Assembly: GCA_019358895.1 (NCBI GenBank) | Contig: JAHHIG010000010.1 | Span: forward strand, 127,558-191,557 | DNA length: 64,000 nucleotides | DNA from: Tildeniella nuda ZEHNDER 1965/U140 | Lineage (GTDB): Bacteria > Cyanobacteriota > Cyanobacteriia > Leptolyngbyales > Leptolyngbyaceae | Reading direction: 5' to 3' | Shown: positions 19,158-29,026 of the stretch, piece after piece | Layout of the letters: each line of letters begins with the position of its first letter | Numbering within the stretch: position 1 is the first letter of the stretch | Translations under genes and position numbers: made by a program | The notes under the pieces: generated by a model | What the model was told of the DNA's origin: nothing | What the model saw: the letters and a program-made list of their open reading frames with translations, nothing else | Databases searched by the model: none

Positions 19158-20513
19158 TCAAGGGACAGCTAATAGCTGCGTGGGAAGCAAATCAGCCGCT
19201 GTTGCTACACGACCATACAGGTCATACACATCGGCATCAGCGATCGTCACGGGAACCAGCGTACCCAGTGCTGCGTGACCCTGGACGTAAACCAAGCCAT
19301 CGACTTCGGGTGAGAAACGAGCAGACCGACCAATCAATTCACCCGTTTCAGGGTTTTCTTGCTCGATCAGGACATCAACCACCTTGCCCACCTCTGCCCG
19401 GTTTCGCTTAAGGGAAATGGGCTGTTGGATGGTCATCAGCGCGTCCCGGCGATCGTCCATCACAGACTGAGGTAGTTGATGAGGCAAGCTGTACGCGGGT
19501 GTGCCCTCTTCAGCCGAGAAGGTAAAGACACCGACATGATCAAACTCGTGACGCTGCACGAACTCCAGCAGGTGATGGAAATGCTCATCCGTTTCACCGG
19601 GGAACCCGACGATAAACGTTGTTCGCAGCACTGCATTGGGGATCGCTGCCTTGATACGATCGATCACGCCATCATTCACCTGCCCCTGCCACGGACGGTT
19701 CATCGATCGCAGCACCTCTGGATGAGAATGCTGGAGGGGGAGATCCAGGTAGGGCAAGACGTTGGGCGTAGCCTGAATCGCAGCAATCACGCTGGGGGTC
19801 AACCCAGTTGGATAGGCGTAATGCATCCGAATCCAGGGAATATCCACCTTGCCCAACGCCCGCAAAAGCTCTGCCAGACGAGGTTCGCCGTAAATATCCA
19901 GCCCATAATTAGTAGTGATCTGGGAAATTAAAATAATTTCCCGCACGCCCTCAGAAACCAATCGTTCTGCTTCCGCCACGATAGACTCGATCGAGCGCGA
20001 TCGTTGTTTTCCTCTTAAATGAGGAATGATACAAAAGGCACAGCGGTAATCGCAGCCTTCTGCAATTCTAAGGTACGCTACGCCTTCAGTCGTGGTGCGA
20101 TAGCGGGGCGTTGACTCATCAGCGATGTAAATCGGCTCTTGAGACACTTCCTGAACGCGTTCTCCCGACTCAGCGCGCTCAATGACGTTCACGATTTTGT
20201 GATAATCGCCTGTGCCAACGATCGCCACAGCCTCTGGCAGTTCTTCCAAGAGCTGCTCCTGAAAGTGCTGTGCCATACAGCCTGTGATCACAATCTTTTT
20301 ATCCGCCTCTGCCAACTCTACTAAAGTGCGGACAGATTCTTCGCGGGCAGCTTGAATAAAACTGCAAGTATTGACAATAACGTAATCGGCTAGATCTTCA
20401 TTGGAATCAACTTCGTAACCTGCTTGAACTAAAAGTCCCAGCATATGTTCTGTATCAATGCGATTTTTTTCGCAGCCCAAATGTGTAACGGCAATCGTTG
20501 GCTTGTTGCCCAT
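19158..20513 (-). CDS. rimO: Ribosomal protein S12 methylthiotransferase RimO
   Basis: [17 protein letters not shown]; radical [27 protein letters not shown]-like C-terminus. Confidence 0.95.
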   Translation of the reverse strand: MGNKPTIAVTHLGCEKNRIDTEHMLGLLVQAGYEVDSNEDLADYVIVNTCSFIQAAREESVRTLVELAEADKKIVITGCMAQHFQEQLLEELPEAVAIVGTGDYHKIVNVIERAESGERVQEVSQEPIYIADESTPRYRTTTEGVAYLRIAEGCDYRCAFCIIPHLRGKQRSRSIESIVAEAERLVSEGVREIILISQITTNYGLDIYGEPRLAELLRALGKVDIPWIRMHYAYPTGLTPSVIAAIQATPNVLPYLDLPLQHSHPEVLRSMNRPWQGQVNDGVIDRIKAAIPNAVLRTTFIVGFPGETDEHFHHLLEFVQRHEFDHVGVFTFSAEEGTPAYSLPHQLPQSVMDDRRDALMTIQQPISLKRNRAEVGKVVDVLIEQENPETGELIGRSARFSPEVDGLVYVQGHAALGTLVPVTIADADVYDLYGRVATAADLLPTQLLAVP

Positions 20514-20842
20514 GAAATCCTATTTCTGATGGAGTTGGGAAGGGTGGTCGGTAAGCTGTAGCGATCGCTCATGCGACGGATTAACCCTTCGCCTCAAACT
20601 CAACAGCAGCCTTTGCAGCTACCGCTCATTGCAATCGCCCAGATGTCAACACTGCTTATCATAGCGCAAAAATTAGAATATTACGATACTTTACGCAAAT
20701 GCCCATGGCATCCTGAACGAGATAGTTGGATGGCAGCGTCTCCATTGAGAGCTAAAGTCCTTTTGCAAGCAATACGAGGACGGTTAAAAGTTATGATTCT
20801 AACAGCCAGTCCTTTTCAGATGAGTCCGAATCCTTTACGCAC

Positions 20843-21688
20843 GTGGACTTAATTCAAATCTTCAAGACTTCTAACCCGGTTATTGGTGTTGTTCATCTCT
20901 TGCCGCTGCCAACCTCAGCACTGTGGGGTGGCAGTTTGAAGGTAGTGATCGATCGCGCTGAACAGGAAGCCACTGCCCTTGCCTCTGGTGGCGTTGATGG
21001 CATCATAGTCGAAAACTTTTTTGATGCGCCCTTTCCCAAGGATCAGGTTGATCCGGCTGTGGTAAGCGCCATGAGCTTGATTGTGCTCCGCCTACAGCAA
21101 ATGGTGACGCTGCCGATCGGCATTAATGTTTTGCGCAATGATGCAAGGAGTGCGCTGGCGATCGCCACTTGCACCGATGCCCAATTTATCCGCGTCAACG
21201 TCCTGACTGGAGTGATGGCAACCGACCAAGGGCTGATTGAAGGCAACGCGCATGAACTGCTGCGCTATCGACGTGAATTGGGTAGCGGGGTCAAAATCTT
21301 TGCCGACGTGCTGGTTAAACATGCTCATCCGCTCAGTTCGCCTAATCTGACGGTCGCGGTGCAGGATACTATTGAGCGCGGTTTAGCCGATGCCGTGATT
21401 TTATCTGGGTGGGCAACGGGCAGTCCGCCCAGTTTGGACGATCTGGAACTCGCTGCTGCTGCTGCACATGGCACACCTGTCTTCATTGGTAGTGGTGCAG
21501 ACTGGGAGAACGTTTCGACGTTGATGCAGGCGGCTGATGGTGTGATTGCCTCTACATCCCTCAAGCGGCACGGTCGCCGTGAACAGCCGATCGACCCGAT
21601 CCGTGTGGGTCGCTTTGTTGAAGCGACTCGCCGCAGTGTTGCCGCCAGGGAGTTAAAGCCGATCGCCTCTATACCTCTGCCTTCTTGA
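20843..21688 (+). CDS. btpA: BtpA/SgcQ-family protein, photosystem I biogenesis
   Basis: PVIGVVHLLPLPTSALWGG, GGVDGIIVENFFDAPF; GTG start. Confidence 0.9.
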   Translation: MDLIQIFKTSNPVIGVVHLLPLPTSALWGGSLKVVIDRAEQEATALASGGVDGIIVENFFDAPFPKDQVDPAVVSAMSLIVLRLQQMVTLPIGINVLRNDARSALAIATCTDAQFIRVNVLTGVMATDQGLIEGNAHELLRYRRELGSGVKIFADVLVKHAHPLSSPNLTVAVQDTIERGLADAVILSGWATGSPPSLDDLELAAAAAHGTPVFIGSGADWENVSTLMQAADGVIASTSLKRHGRREQPIDPIRVGRFVEATRRSVAARELKPIASIPLPS

Positions 21689-21821
21689 TAGACATCATCG
21701 GTAGCAGTGCCAATCGTTAGCGATCGGTCACGCGATCAAGCCTTGCTGTCGTGAGAGCACTGTCTTCACTAGGGCTTATACCATTTCACTAAACTGTGGC
21801 TACACAGGCAAGCTTCGGCTG

Positions 21822-21857
21822 GCAGTCAGCGGTCAGTGGTCAGCGGTCAGCAGCAAG
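21822..21857. repeat. GTCAGCG-type short tandem repeat tract
   Basis: ggcagtcagcggtcagtggtcagcggtcagcagcaa. Confidence 0.75.
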
Positions 21858-21895
21858 AACAAATCTGTAGGGCGATTTTATAGAATTGGTATTGC

Positions 21896-21989
21896 GCAAA
21901 CCTCGGAGGTTTTAACCAAGCATCAAGCATCCTCACCAATGTCGTCGCTTTAACCTCAGAGGTTCTGGTCAAACTGCGTCAGTTCTGTT
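21896..21989. repeat. 94-bp dispersed repeat, copy A
   Basis: gcaaacctcggaggttttaaccaagcatcaagcat...cagttctgtt aligns gap-free end-to-end with 33561-33654. Confidence 0.85.
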
Positions 21990-23287
21990 CACTTAAGCAC
22001 TGTTCTCATAGTGATGGCTGTCTGTCTGGGAGCCGCTGCCTTTGTTTGAATGAGCTGCCTCAAACTTGAAAGGGCTTTGGTGTATTGAGGATCGGCTGCT
22101 GTTGCAACCTGACGCTTTTGGACTAGCGTTTTTTTCTGATCATCGGTGAGTCCGACAATCACATCGGGGGTAATACCAACGCGGTTGATATCACGACCTT
22201 TAGGGGTGTAGTACTTGGCGATCGTGAGCTTAATCGCAGAACCATCTTCCAGTGGCTGTACGGCTTGCACCAACCCTTTCCCAAACGTGCGCGTACCAAC
22301 CAGGACAGCACGACCATTATCCTGAAGCGCCCCTGCCAGAATCTCGCTGGCGCTGGCAGAACCACCATCTACTAGCACGACTAAAGGTTTGTTGGTCAGC
22401 GATCGCCCGCTTGTTGCATAGCGTTCTCTGACGGCTTGCCGATTGACCAGAGAGACGATCGGCTTTTGCTCCATCCACATGCTGGCAATTTTCAGGCTGG
22501 CATCCAGCAGCCCACCGGGATCTGAGCGCAAATCAAGGACGTAGCCTTGCACAGCCTGCTTTTCTAGCGCGACAATGGCTCGATTCATCTCAGCCGGAGA
22601 TGTCTGTGTGAACTCTGGTAAGCGGATGTAGCCAATCTTGCCAGCGGCAGTCGTTTCGGAACGGAAAGACACTGGATTAAGCCTGATGTTGGCTCTGGTC
22701 AGCTTAAACGTAAGGTTTTGGTTCCCACGAAGAATACTGAGCACCACCTGAGTGCCTGCTGCACCTTTGATTTGCTTCACCGCGTCGTTAATATTCATGC
22801 CCTGCGTCGATCGCCCATTGATTTTAGTGATCACATCGGCAGGCAAAATGCCCGCAGAAGCCGCAGGCGATTTTTCAATCGGAGCCACAACCGTCAGGGC
22901 TTTCGTTTTATCGTTGGCAGCCAGTTCAAGCCCCACACCCGATAGGTTGCCGCTAATTTCAGTATTGAGGGCGTTATACGCCTGTGGTTCAAAGAACTCG
23001 GTGTAGCGATCGCCCAGTTTCGCAACCATTTGCTGAATCGCTGCATACGCCTGTTTTTTAGAACTATAGGAGCGACCGATGTAGTCTTGCCGCACCGCTT
23101 TCCAGTCCTGCTGGTTAAAACTGCCATCAACGTAGTTTCGATCGAGAATCTGCCAGACTTCATCAACCAATTGTTTCGGACCGGGCTGCGGCTCTGCCCA
23201 ACTCTTAGAAATGCTGGCAGCACCCGTAACCAGGACAGTTGTAGCCACTAGAACAGCAGTGCGGGCGAGAAATTTCTGCGTAGTCAT
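21989..23287 (-). CDS. S41 family C-terminal processing peptidase
   Basis: PDZ region VGLELAANDKTKALTVVAPIEKSPAASAGI; DLRSDPGGLLDASLKIA; VDGGSASASEILAGALQD; GTRTFGKGLVQ. Confidence 0.93.
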   Translation of the reverse strand: MTTQKFLARTAVLVATTVLVTGAASISKSWAEPQPGPKQLVDEVWQILDRNYVDGSFNQQDWKAVRQDYIGRSYSSKKQAYAAIQQMVAKLGDRYTEFFEPQAYNALNTEISGNLSGVGLELAANDKTKALTVVAPIEKSPAASAGILPADVITKINGRSTQGMNINDAVKQIKGAAGTQVVLSILRGNQNLTFKLTRANIRLNPVSFRSETTAAGKIGYIRLPEFTQTSPAEMNRAIVALEKQAVQGYVLDLRSDPGGLLDASLKIASMWMEQKPIVSLVNRQAVRERYATSGRSLTNKPLVVLVDGGSASASEILAGALQDNGRAVLVGTRTFGKGLVQAVQPLEDGSAIKLTIAKYYTPKGRDINRVGITPDVIVGLTDDQKKTLVQKRQVATAADPQYTKALSSLRQLIQTKAAAPRQTAITMRTVLK

Positions 23288-23458
23288 ACGTTGTTCAAAC
23301 GAATAGGGCTTAGGGGTTTTGGATTAGCGGCATCGCCAGGACGAAGCAAGCATTTGTAGAACGTTAGACTGCCTGACGTGAGAAGAGGTTCAATGCCATT
23401 TAAACAATGGTGTCTTAGCCGCTCAGGAGGTTATACAGAAATCACAGCATGGTCTGTA

Positions 23459-23570
23459 GCCGTCAGCCGTCAGCCGTCAGCGAAAAGCTGATAGCTGATA
23501 GCTGATAGCTGATAGCTGATAGCTGATAGCTGATCCAAAAATGTGCAGTTGTTTTTTAGCCAGCTCTTAG
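23459..23570. repeat. Composite repeat: GTCAGCC/GCTGATA tandem units plus 43-bp conserved flank
   Basis: (gtcagcc)n(agctgat)n followed by agctgatccaaaaatgtgcagttgttttttagccagctcttag, homologous to 55249-55291. Confidence 0.85.
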
Positions 23571-23722
23571 GCTCATAAGCTGCGATCGAACATACGTGCG
23601 ACAGTGGCATTCACGCATGGTTGAGGCGATCGTGTCAGCAAGTCCTGGCGATCGCTTGAGAACAATCACCCATAACGCAACGAATCGGGGAAAATAAACA
23701 ATACGTTCCTGGTGCATCAGCT

Positions 23723-25711
23723 ATGACCTGTTGTCTCAATCCAGACTGCCAGCATCCCCAAAATGCCGACGAGGCTGAATTCTGCCTGAGCTGTGGCACG
23801 AAGCTGATACCGCTATTGAGAGGACGCTATCGAGTGATGCGACCGATCGGGCAAGGGGGGTTTGGCAGAACTTATTTGGCGGCAGACGACGATCGACTCA
23901 AAGCCTGGTGCGTCATCAAGCAGTTCTCGCCCCAGTTGCAGGGCACAAAAGCGCTCGAAAAAGCCGTCAAGCTGTTTGAGCAAGAAGCAGTGCGGCTCAA
24001 TGAATTGGGCGAACATCCACAAATCCCAGCGTTACTGGCGTATTTTGAACACGATCAACGTCTCTATTTAGTCCAGCAGTTCATCGAAGGCAACACGCTG
24101 CTGCAAGAACTGGCGCAAAATGGTGTGTTTATCGAGCAGCGCATCCGCGAGGTGCTGGCTGGCATCTTGCCCATCCTCAAATTTGTACATGACCATCAGG
24201 TGATTCACCGGGATATTACGCCGTCTAACATCATTCGCCGCAAGTTTGACAACAAGCTGGTGCTGATTGATTTTGGCGTTGCCAAACTGTTGTCGATCGA
24301 AACGGCTGCCCAACCGGGGACAAAAATTGGCACCGAAGGCTACGCACCGATCGAGCAGTTGCGGAGCGGTAAAGCGTATCCCGCCAGCGATATCTATAGT
24401 TTGGGTGCCACCTGTCTTTTTCTAATGACGCAAATCAAGCCAGAAGATCTCTACGATCCGTTAGAAGGACGCTGGCTCTGGCGCGACCGTTTGAGCGAGA
24501 AGGGGCGGACGATTAGTGAACCGATCGCGCAAATCTTAGACAAAATGCTGAAGGATTTGGTCAGCGAACGCTATGCCTCTGCGGATGCGGTGATGAAAGA
24601 TCTACGGACAGCACTCTCACGTTCCCCGATCGCTGCCAGCAGAAATCCAGTCGCCCCACCAACGGCTTCAGCGCCACCCGCTCCTTCGGTAGCCAGCAAC
24701 TCACCTGTCAGTCGATCGCCTATCAGTCAGCCAAACGTCAGTAAACCGCCCAGCAATCAGCCACGTGTATCGGGTGCGCCGACCTCCAGAGCACCTGTTT
24801 CCAGGCAACCAGCATCAGCGCAGACATGGCACTGCCTCCATACTCTCACGGGGCATTCCCGTTGGGTGACAGCCGTGGCGATCAGTCCTGATGCGCAAAC
24901 GATCGCCAGTGGTGGCTTAGATGACAGCATTAAAATCTGGGAACGGACAACCGGATCGCTGTTGCAAACGCTAACGGGACATCATAAACCCATCAACTGC
25001 CTGAGTATCAGCCCGGATGGACAAACCCTGGTCAGTGGCAGTGATGACGATACGGTTCGTCTCTGGCAACTAGCCGATGGCAATCTGCTGCGAACGCTGG
25101 CTGGACACACCAGAGATGTAAACTCAGTTGTGATCAGCACCGATGGGCAACTGCTTGCCAGTGGTAGTGAAGACCGGACGGTAAGGCTATGGAAACTGGC
25201 AACAGGTGATCTATTACGCTCCTTTTCCGGGTTGGCTGGCATGGTGCGATCGGTTGCGCTCAGCCCCAACGGTCAATTTCTCGTCAGTGGTGGACTGGAT
25301 AATCAGATTAAGCTATGGAGCCTGCGAACCAATGAGCCAGTCCGCACCTTGCCCAATGGACACTTCAATTCGGTCAACGCAGTCGTGATTACACCCGATG
25401 GTAAGACGCTCGTCAGCGGCAGCAAAGACAAAACCATCAAGGTATGGGATCTGGCTACAGGTGCTGTGGTGCGAACTTTGGCTGGGCACATGGATTCGGT
25501 GAACGCGATCGCCCTGAGCGGTGACGGCAAACTCCTGATCAGCGGCAGTAGCGATACCACCATCAAACTCTGGAATCTGGAAGCAGGCAGTCTCATGGGC
25601 ACTTTGACCGCACACATTAGCGCTGTTAATGCTGTAGCCCTTGCAGCCGATGGACAGGTGCTGGTGAGTGGCAGTTCGGATAGTAAGGTGAAGGTTTGGC
25701 AGTTGGGATGA
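23723..25711 (+). CDS. Ser/Thr protein kinase with N-terminal zinc ribbon and C-terminal WD40 repeats
   Basis: CCLNPDCQHPQNADEAEFCLSCG; kinase GQGGFGRTY, HRDITPSNI, DFGVAK; at least six WD-type GH...IKLW repeats. Confidence 0.95.
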   Translation: MTCCLNPDCQHPQNADEAEFCLSCGTKLIPLLRGRYRVMRPIGQGGFGRTYLAADDDRLKAWCVIKQFSPQLQGTKALEKAVKLFEQEAVRLNELGEHPQIPALLAYFEHDQRLYLVQQFIEGNTLLQELAQNGVFIEQRIREVLAGILPILKFVHDHQVIHRDITPSNIIRRKFDNKLVLIDFGVAKLLSIETAAQPGTKIGTEGYAPIEQLRSGKAYPASDIYSLGATCLFLMTQIKPEDLYDPLEGRWLWRDRLSEKGRTISEPIAQILDKMLKDLVSERYASADAVMKDLRTALSRSPIAASRNPVAPPTASAPPAPSVASNSPVSRSPISQPNVSKPPSNQPRVSGAPTSRAPVSRQPASAQTWHCLHTLTGHSRWVTAVAISPDAQTIASGGLDDSIKIWERTTGSLLQTLTGHHKPINCLSISPDGQTLVSGSDDDTVRLWQLADGNLLRTLAGHTRDVNSVVISTDGQLLASGSEDRTVRLWKLATGDLLRSFSGLAGMVRSVALSPNGQFLVSGGLDNQIKLWSLRTNEPVRTLPNGHFNSVNAVVITPDGKTLVSGSKDKTIKVWDLATGAVVRTLAGHMDSVNAIALSGDGKLLISGSSDTTIKLWNLEAGSLMGTLTAHISAVNAVALAADGQVLVSGSSDSKVKVWQLG

Positions 25712-25791
25712 GGTGCGGTTTTGCTTTTGACCCAACTTCAGGGGGTGATTGAACTATGTGTGACGTTAAAACCGCGACTACATAAACCCTC

Positions 25792-26466
25792 TCAATCGAT
25801 CGCCGCAAAACGGTTCAAATAGTCCAACAACGGCTTCAAACCGCTAAAAATTTCAATCATTTGAGCCGGAAAGGTAGCCGCTAAAACGGCTTCATCAGAC
25901 ACGGGATGAGTTGCAATCACCTGTTTGAGTCGCAATAGCTCAATCTCTTTGTGGTCACGAGCATACCCTTGCGGAGCCGTCTTCAGTTTTTCGCCGCTGA
26001 GTTCACCAAACCACTGCTTAAATGTTTTGTGGTTAAGCAGCGCTTTGAAGGGTTTGGCATCGTGATCGATGGTTTTTCGAAAGCGAGTCAGTTGTGCCGC
26101 TGTGGGCATATACAAGCCGCCAGCAAGAAAGGATTGATTCTGCGGTGCAAGGTGCAGGTAGTAGGGCATTCGGGATGACTTTTTGCCGCCAGCCGCGATC
26201 GACGCGGCGAAGTGCGTTCGATACGGCGACTTGTCTTTCGAGAACCGAACATCTCGATAAATCCGCATCACGCAGTCTTTGGCAGTAATGTTTCCCAGAT
26301 CTTCGATCGCTCTAAATTCAGCAATCACTTCATCCACAAGCTGCTCGAATTGCGTTTTGGCATTCTCGTAACTGGCTCGATGCTGCTCAAACCAAGCGCG
26401 ATCGTTGTTGTCCTGAAGCTGAATCAGGAAATCCAGCACTGGCTTTAGATTGATGGCATTACTCAT
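25792..26466 (-). CDS. DUF2461 domain-containing protein
   Basis: FLIQLQDNNDRAWFEQHRASYENAKTQFEQLVDEVI...RDVRFSKDKSPYRTHFAA. Confidence 0.9.
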   Translation of the reverse strand: MSNAINLKPVLDFLIQLQDNNDRAWFEQHRASYENAKTQFEQLVDEVIAEFRAIEDLGNITAKDCVMRIYRDVRFSKDKSPYRTHFAASIAAGGKKSSRMPYYLHLAPQNQSFLAGGLYMPTAAQLTRFRKTIDHDAKPFKALLNHKTFKQWFGELSGEKLKTAPQGYARDHKEIELLRLKQVIATHPVSDEAVLAATFPAQMIEIFSGLKPLLDYLNRFAAID

Positions 26467-26606
26467 AATGTTAACGTTCAACATTCCTTAGTTGTAATTA
26501 CCATCCACTCATTAAATGTAAATAGCACAAGAGATAAAGGTACGTATGAACTGTTTGTTGCTATCAAGCTCGCTCATCTGCTGCTGCCTTTGAACAAAAG
26601 AGCCTT

Positions 26607-26972
26607 TTGTTCGATTTCGTAGACCCCAAGTACCGTTTCGTAGACCTCAAGCGTTATTTAGTAACTCTCAAGCATCGTCTTGTGGACTTCAAGAGTCGTT
26701 TTGTAAACCTCAAGAGTCGTTTTGTAGACCTCAAACATCGTGTTCGCTACCTCAAGATGCGTTTCGCAAACCTCAAGAGTCGTATTCGCTATCTCAAGAT
26801 GCGTTTCCCAGACCTCAAGATGCGTTTCGCAGACCTCGAACATCGTATTCGATCCCTCAAGATGCGTTTTGCAAACCTCAAGAGTCGTATTCGCTATCTC
26901 AAGATGCGTTTCCCAGACCTCAAGAGTCATTTCGCAGACCTCAAGAGTCATATCTTAGAACTGATCCTTTAA
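26607..26972 (+). CDS. Possible heptad-repeat protein, or a minisatellite without coding function
   Basis: 121 aa ORF: FANLKSR-IRYLKMR-FPDLKMR repeats; other frames are also open. Confidence 0.3.
   Translation: MFDFVDPKYRFVDLKRYLVTLKHRLVDFKSRFVNLKSRFVDLKHRVRYLKMRFANLKSRIRYLKMRFPDLKMRFADLEHRIRSLKMRFANLKSRIRYLKMRFPDLKSHFADLKSHILELIL
26613..26955. repeat. 21-bp minisatellite, about 16 units, encoding heptapeptides
   Basis: Units such as ttcgcaaacctcaagagtcgt / attcgctatctcaagatgcgt / ttcccagacctcaagatgcgt repeat in 21-bp register. Confidence 0.92.
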
Positions 26973-27032
26973 ACGCATCGTGCCTTCAAGAGGACTGATT
27001 TAAACTTTCAGACATCGTTGACTGCCAGCAAA

Positions 27033-27782
27033 TCATGCCGTAACCTGTAGCCTGGATGCTTCTCGGTTTTTAACCAGCTTGCCATCTTCCATGTAGATAA
27101 TGCGATCGGCAACATCAAGCACTCGATTATCATGCGTCACCATCAAAATGGTGCAGCCCTGTTCTCTGGCAAGTTTCTGCATGATATCCACTACATCGCG
27201 CCCCGATTGTTTATCTAAGGCAGCAGTCGGTTCATCCGCCAACACGATTTTAGGATGACTGACCAGGGCACGGGCGATCGCCACACGCTGCTTTTGTCCG
27301 CCCGACAGGTTTTCTGGATAGTACTGACTACGCTCCTCTAAGCCGACTAGCGCCAGGATCTCCAGGGCACGATCGCGTCGCTCTGCACGAGAATACGTGC
27401 CGTGTACTTCCAGTCCCATCATCACGTTTTCTTGAGCAGTGAGACTGCTGTGCAAATTGTGTGCCTGAAAAATGTAACCACAGGAGCGCCGCGCCTTCAC
27501 TGCAACGGTTTTGGCTGCATCTACCAGTTCTGTATTCAAGATACGGAGGCTGCCCGATTGGGGCGATCGTAGCCCACCCATCAGTGAAAGAAGAGTTGTT
27601 TTGCCGGAACCGGATGGTCCCGTGAGAATGACGATTTCACCCGCGACGATCGAGAGATTGATGTCAAACAAAACCTGTTTACGCAGTTCGCCTGTGCCAA
27701 AGAAATGGTCGAGTTGCTCAACGTGAATCGCAGGTGTAAAAGCATCAGCGGACTGGCTTTCCGATGTCGGTACTTGATGCAT
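27033..27782 (-). CDS. devA: DevA-family ABC exporter ATP-binding subunit
   Basis: GPSGSGKTTLLSLMGGLRSPQSG; NLSGGQKQRVAIARAL; LADEPTAALD. Confidence 0.93.
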   Translation of the reverse strand: MHQVPTSESQSADAFTPAIHVEQLDHFFGTGELRKQVLFDINLSIVAGEIVILTGPSGSGKTTLLSLMGGLRSPQSGSLRILNTELVDAAKTVAVKARRSCGYIFQAHNLHSSLTAQENVMMGLEVHGTYSRAERRDRALEILALVGLEERSQYYPENLSGGQKQRVAIARALVSHPKIVLADEPTAALDKQSGRDVVDIMQKLAREQGCTILMVTHDNRVLDVADRIIYMEDGKLVKNREASRLQVTA

Positions 27783-27790
27783 CGTTGCTC

Positions 27791-29026
27791 CTAAAAACTA
27801 TCGGCAGGATCGGCAGACTGCACCTTACGCATGGCAATCATGCCAGAGATGGAACACATCACTAGCGTCAGAAAAAAGATAAAGGTAAACCGGGCAAACG
27901 TCATGCCGATCGGCAGTGCTGCCACGTTACGAATCAGCGCATACTGTCCTAGCGCCAAAGCTAAGCCAGGAATGAAGCCCAGGGTTGCCAGGATGATGGC
28001 TTCCTCAAGCACAATCAAGAGCAAATAGCGATCGCGATAGCCCATTGCCTTGAAGGTTGCATATTCACCCAGATGTTCGTTCACATCGGTCGAAAGAATC
28101 TGAAACACAATCACGGTGCCGACGACAAACGCCATGACTGTACCGAACGTGAAGACAATGCCGATCGGTGTCGTTTTTTCCCAGTAGGCTTGCTCAAGAG
28201 CAACATAATCTTGCTTGGTAGCCGCGATCGCATCGGGGGGCAAAATCGCTTTGATCTGGCTCAATGCCTGCTGCGGATCAACACCCGGTTTGACTTTAAC
28301 CAAGCCTAACGTGACCTGCCCCGCACCGCGATCGGGAAAGAACCGCAGGAAATTTTCCTGGCTCGTGATCAGCGTGCCATCACTGGAAAAGGATGCACCC
28401 AAGGAAAACAGCCCGACAACTCGAATGCTCCGGCGCTCGATTTCAGTTTTAAGCGTTTGCCCCTTTTCGGCTTGAGCGACCACTGTGGCATAATCACCCC
28501 GCGCTAGACGATCGAAGAGAAAGGCATCGGGTTGTTTGAGTTTGTCAAGCTGTTGATTGATTTCTGCCAGGTTAAACGCTGGGCGATCGAGACGTTGACC
28601 AACTAGCGTCAGCTGTGTTTTGCGGCGAGTTTGCGGGTTTTTCCATTCTTTGGTGGCAATATACAGCGGCTCGGCAGACTCTATCCCCTCTAGCGCTTGA
28701 ATTTGATATAAGCGACGACGTGGAAAGGTATTGGATACAGCCAAATCTCGATACTGTGTACTCCGAATGATGATGTCAGCATCTACACCCCGATTGAGCA
28801 ACGTATTGCTGTCGAAGAGTGCCGCTTGAATGCCCAATTGAGCAAACATCAGTAAGTCAGCAAACCCAATACCAGCGACGGCAACGAGTAACCGCGTTTT
28901 ATTCTTCTTCAGTTGTAGCCAGCCCAGGGGAGTGCGGTCTTGCATACTCTGCCAAAAGTGGCGTTTCAGTAGACGCGGTGCCTGTTTTGGCTGCGGTTTT
29001 TTCTGCTCCGGCAGCGTCAGCGTCAT
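27791..29026 (-). CDS. devC: DevC-family ABC exporter permease
   Basis: TPLGWLQLKKNKTRLLVAVAGIGFADLLMFAQLGIQAALFDSN. Confidence 0.93.
   Translation of the reverse strand: MTLTLPEQKKPQPKQAPRLLKRHFWQSMQDRTPLGWLQLKKNKTRLLVAVAGIGFADLLMFAQLGIQAALFDSNTLLNRGVDADIIIRSTQYRDLAVSNTFPRRRLYQIQALEGIESAEPLYIATKEWKNPQTRRKTQLTLVGQRLDRPAFNLAEINQQLDKLKQPDAFLFDRLARGDYATVVAQAEKGQTLKTEIERRSIRVVGLFSLGASFSSDGTLITSQENFLRFFPDRGAGQVTLGLVKVKPGVDPQQALSQIKAILPPDAIAATKQDYVALEQAYWEKTTPIGIVFTFGTVMAFVVGTVIVFQILSTDVNEHLGEYATFKAMGYRDRYLLLIVLEEAIILATLGFIPGLALALGQYALIRNVAALPIGMTFARFTFIFFLTLVMCSISGMIAMRKVQSADPADSF

Noticed and set aside
23459-23570. CRISPR array from regularly repeated heptamers
   Set aside because: Units are 7 bp with no spacers; this is a tandem repeat tract. 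No cas genes are present in the window.
25313-25735. Minus-strand ORFs opposite the WD40 region
   Set aside because: Repetitive shadow ORFs of the WD40 repeats.
26613-26955. CRISPR-like array
   Set aside because: Units are contiguous 21-mers without unique spacers.
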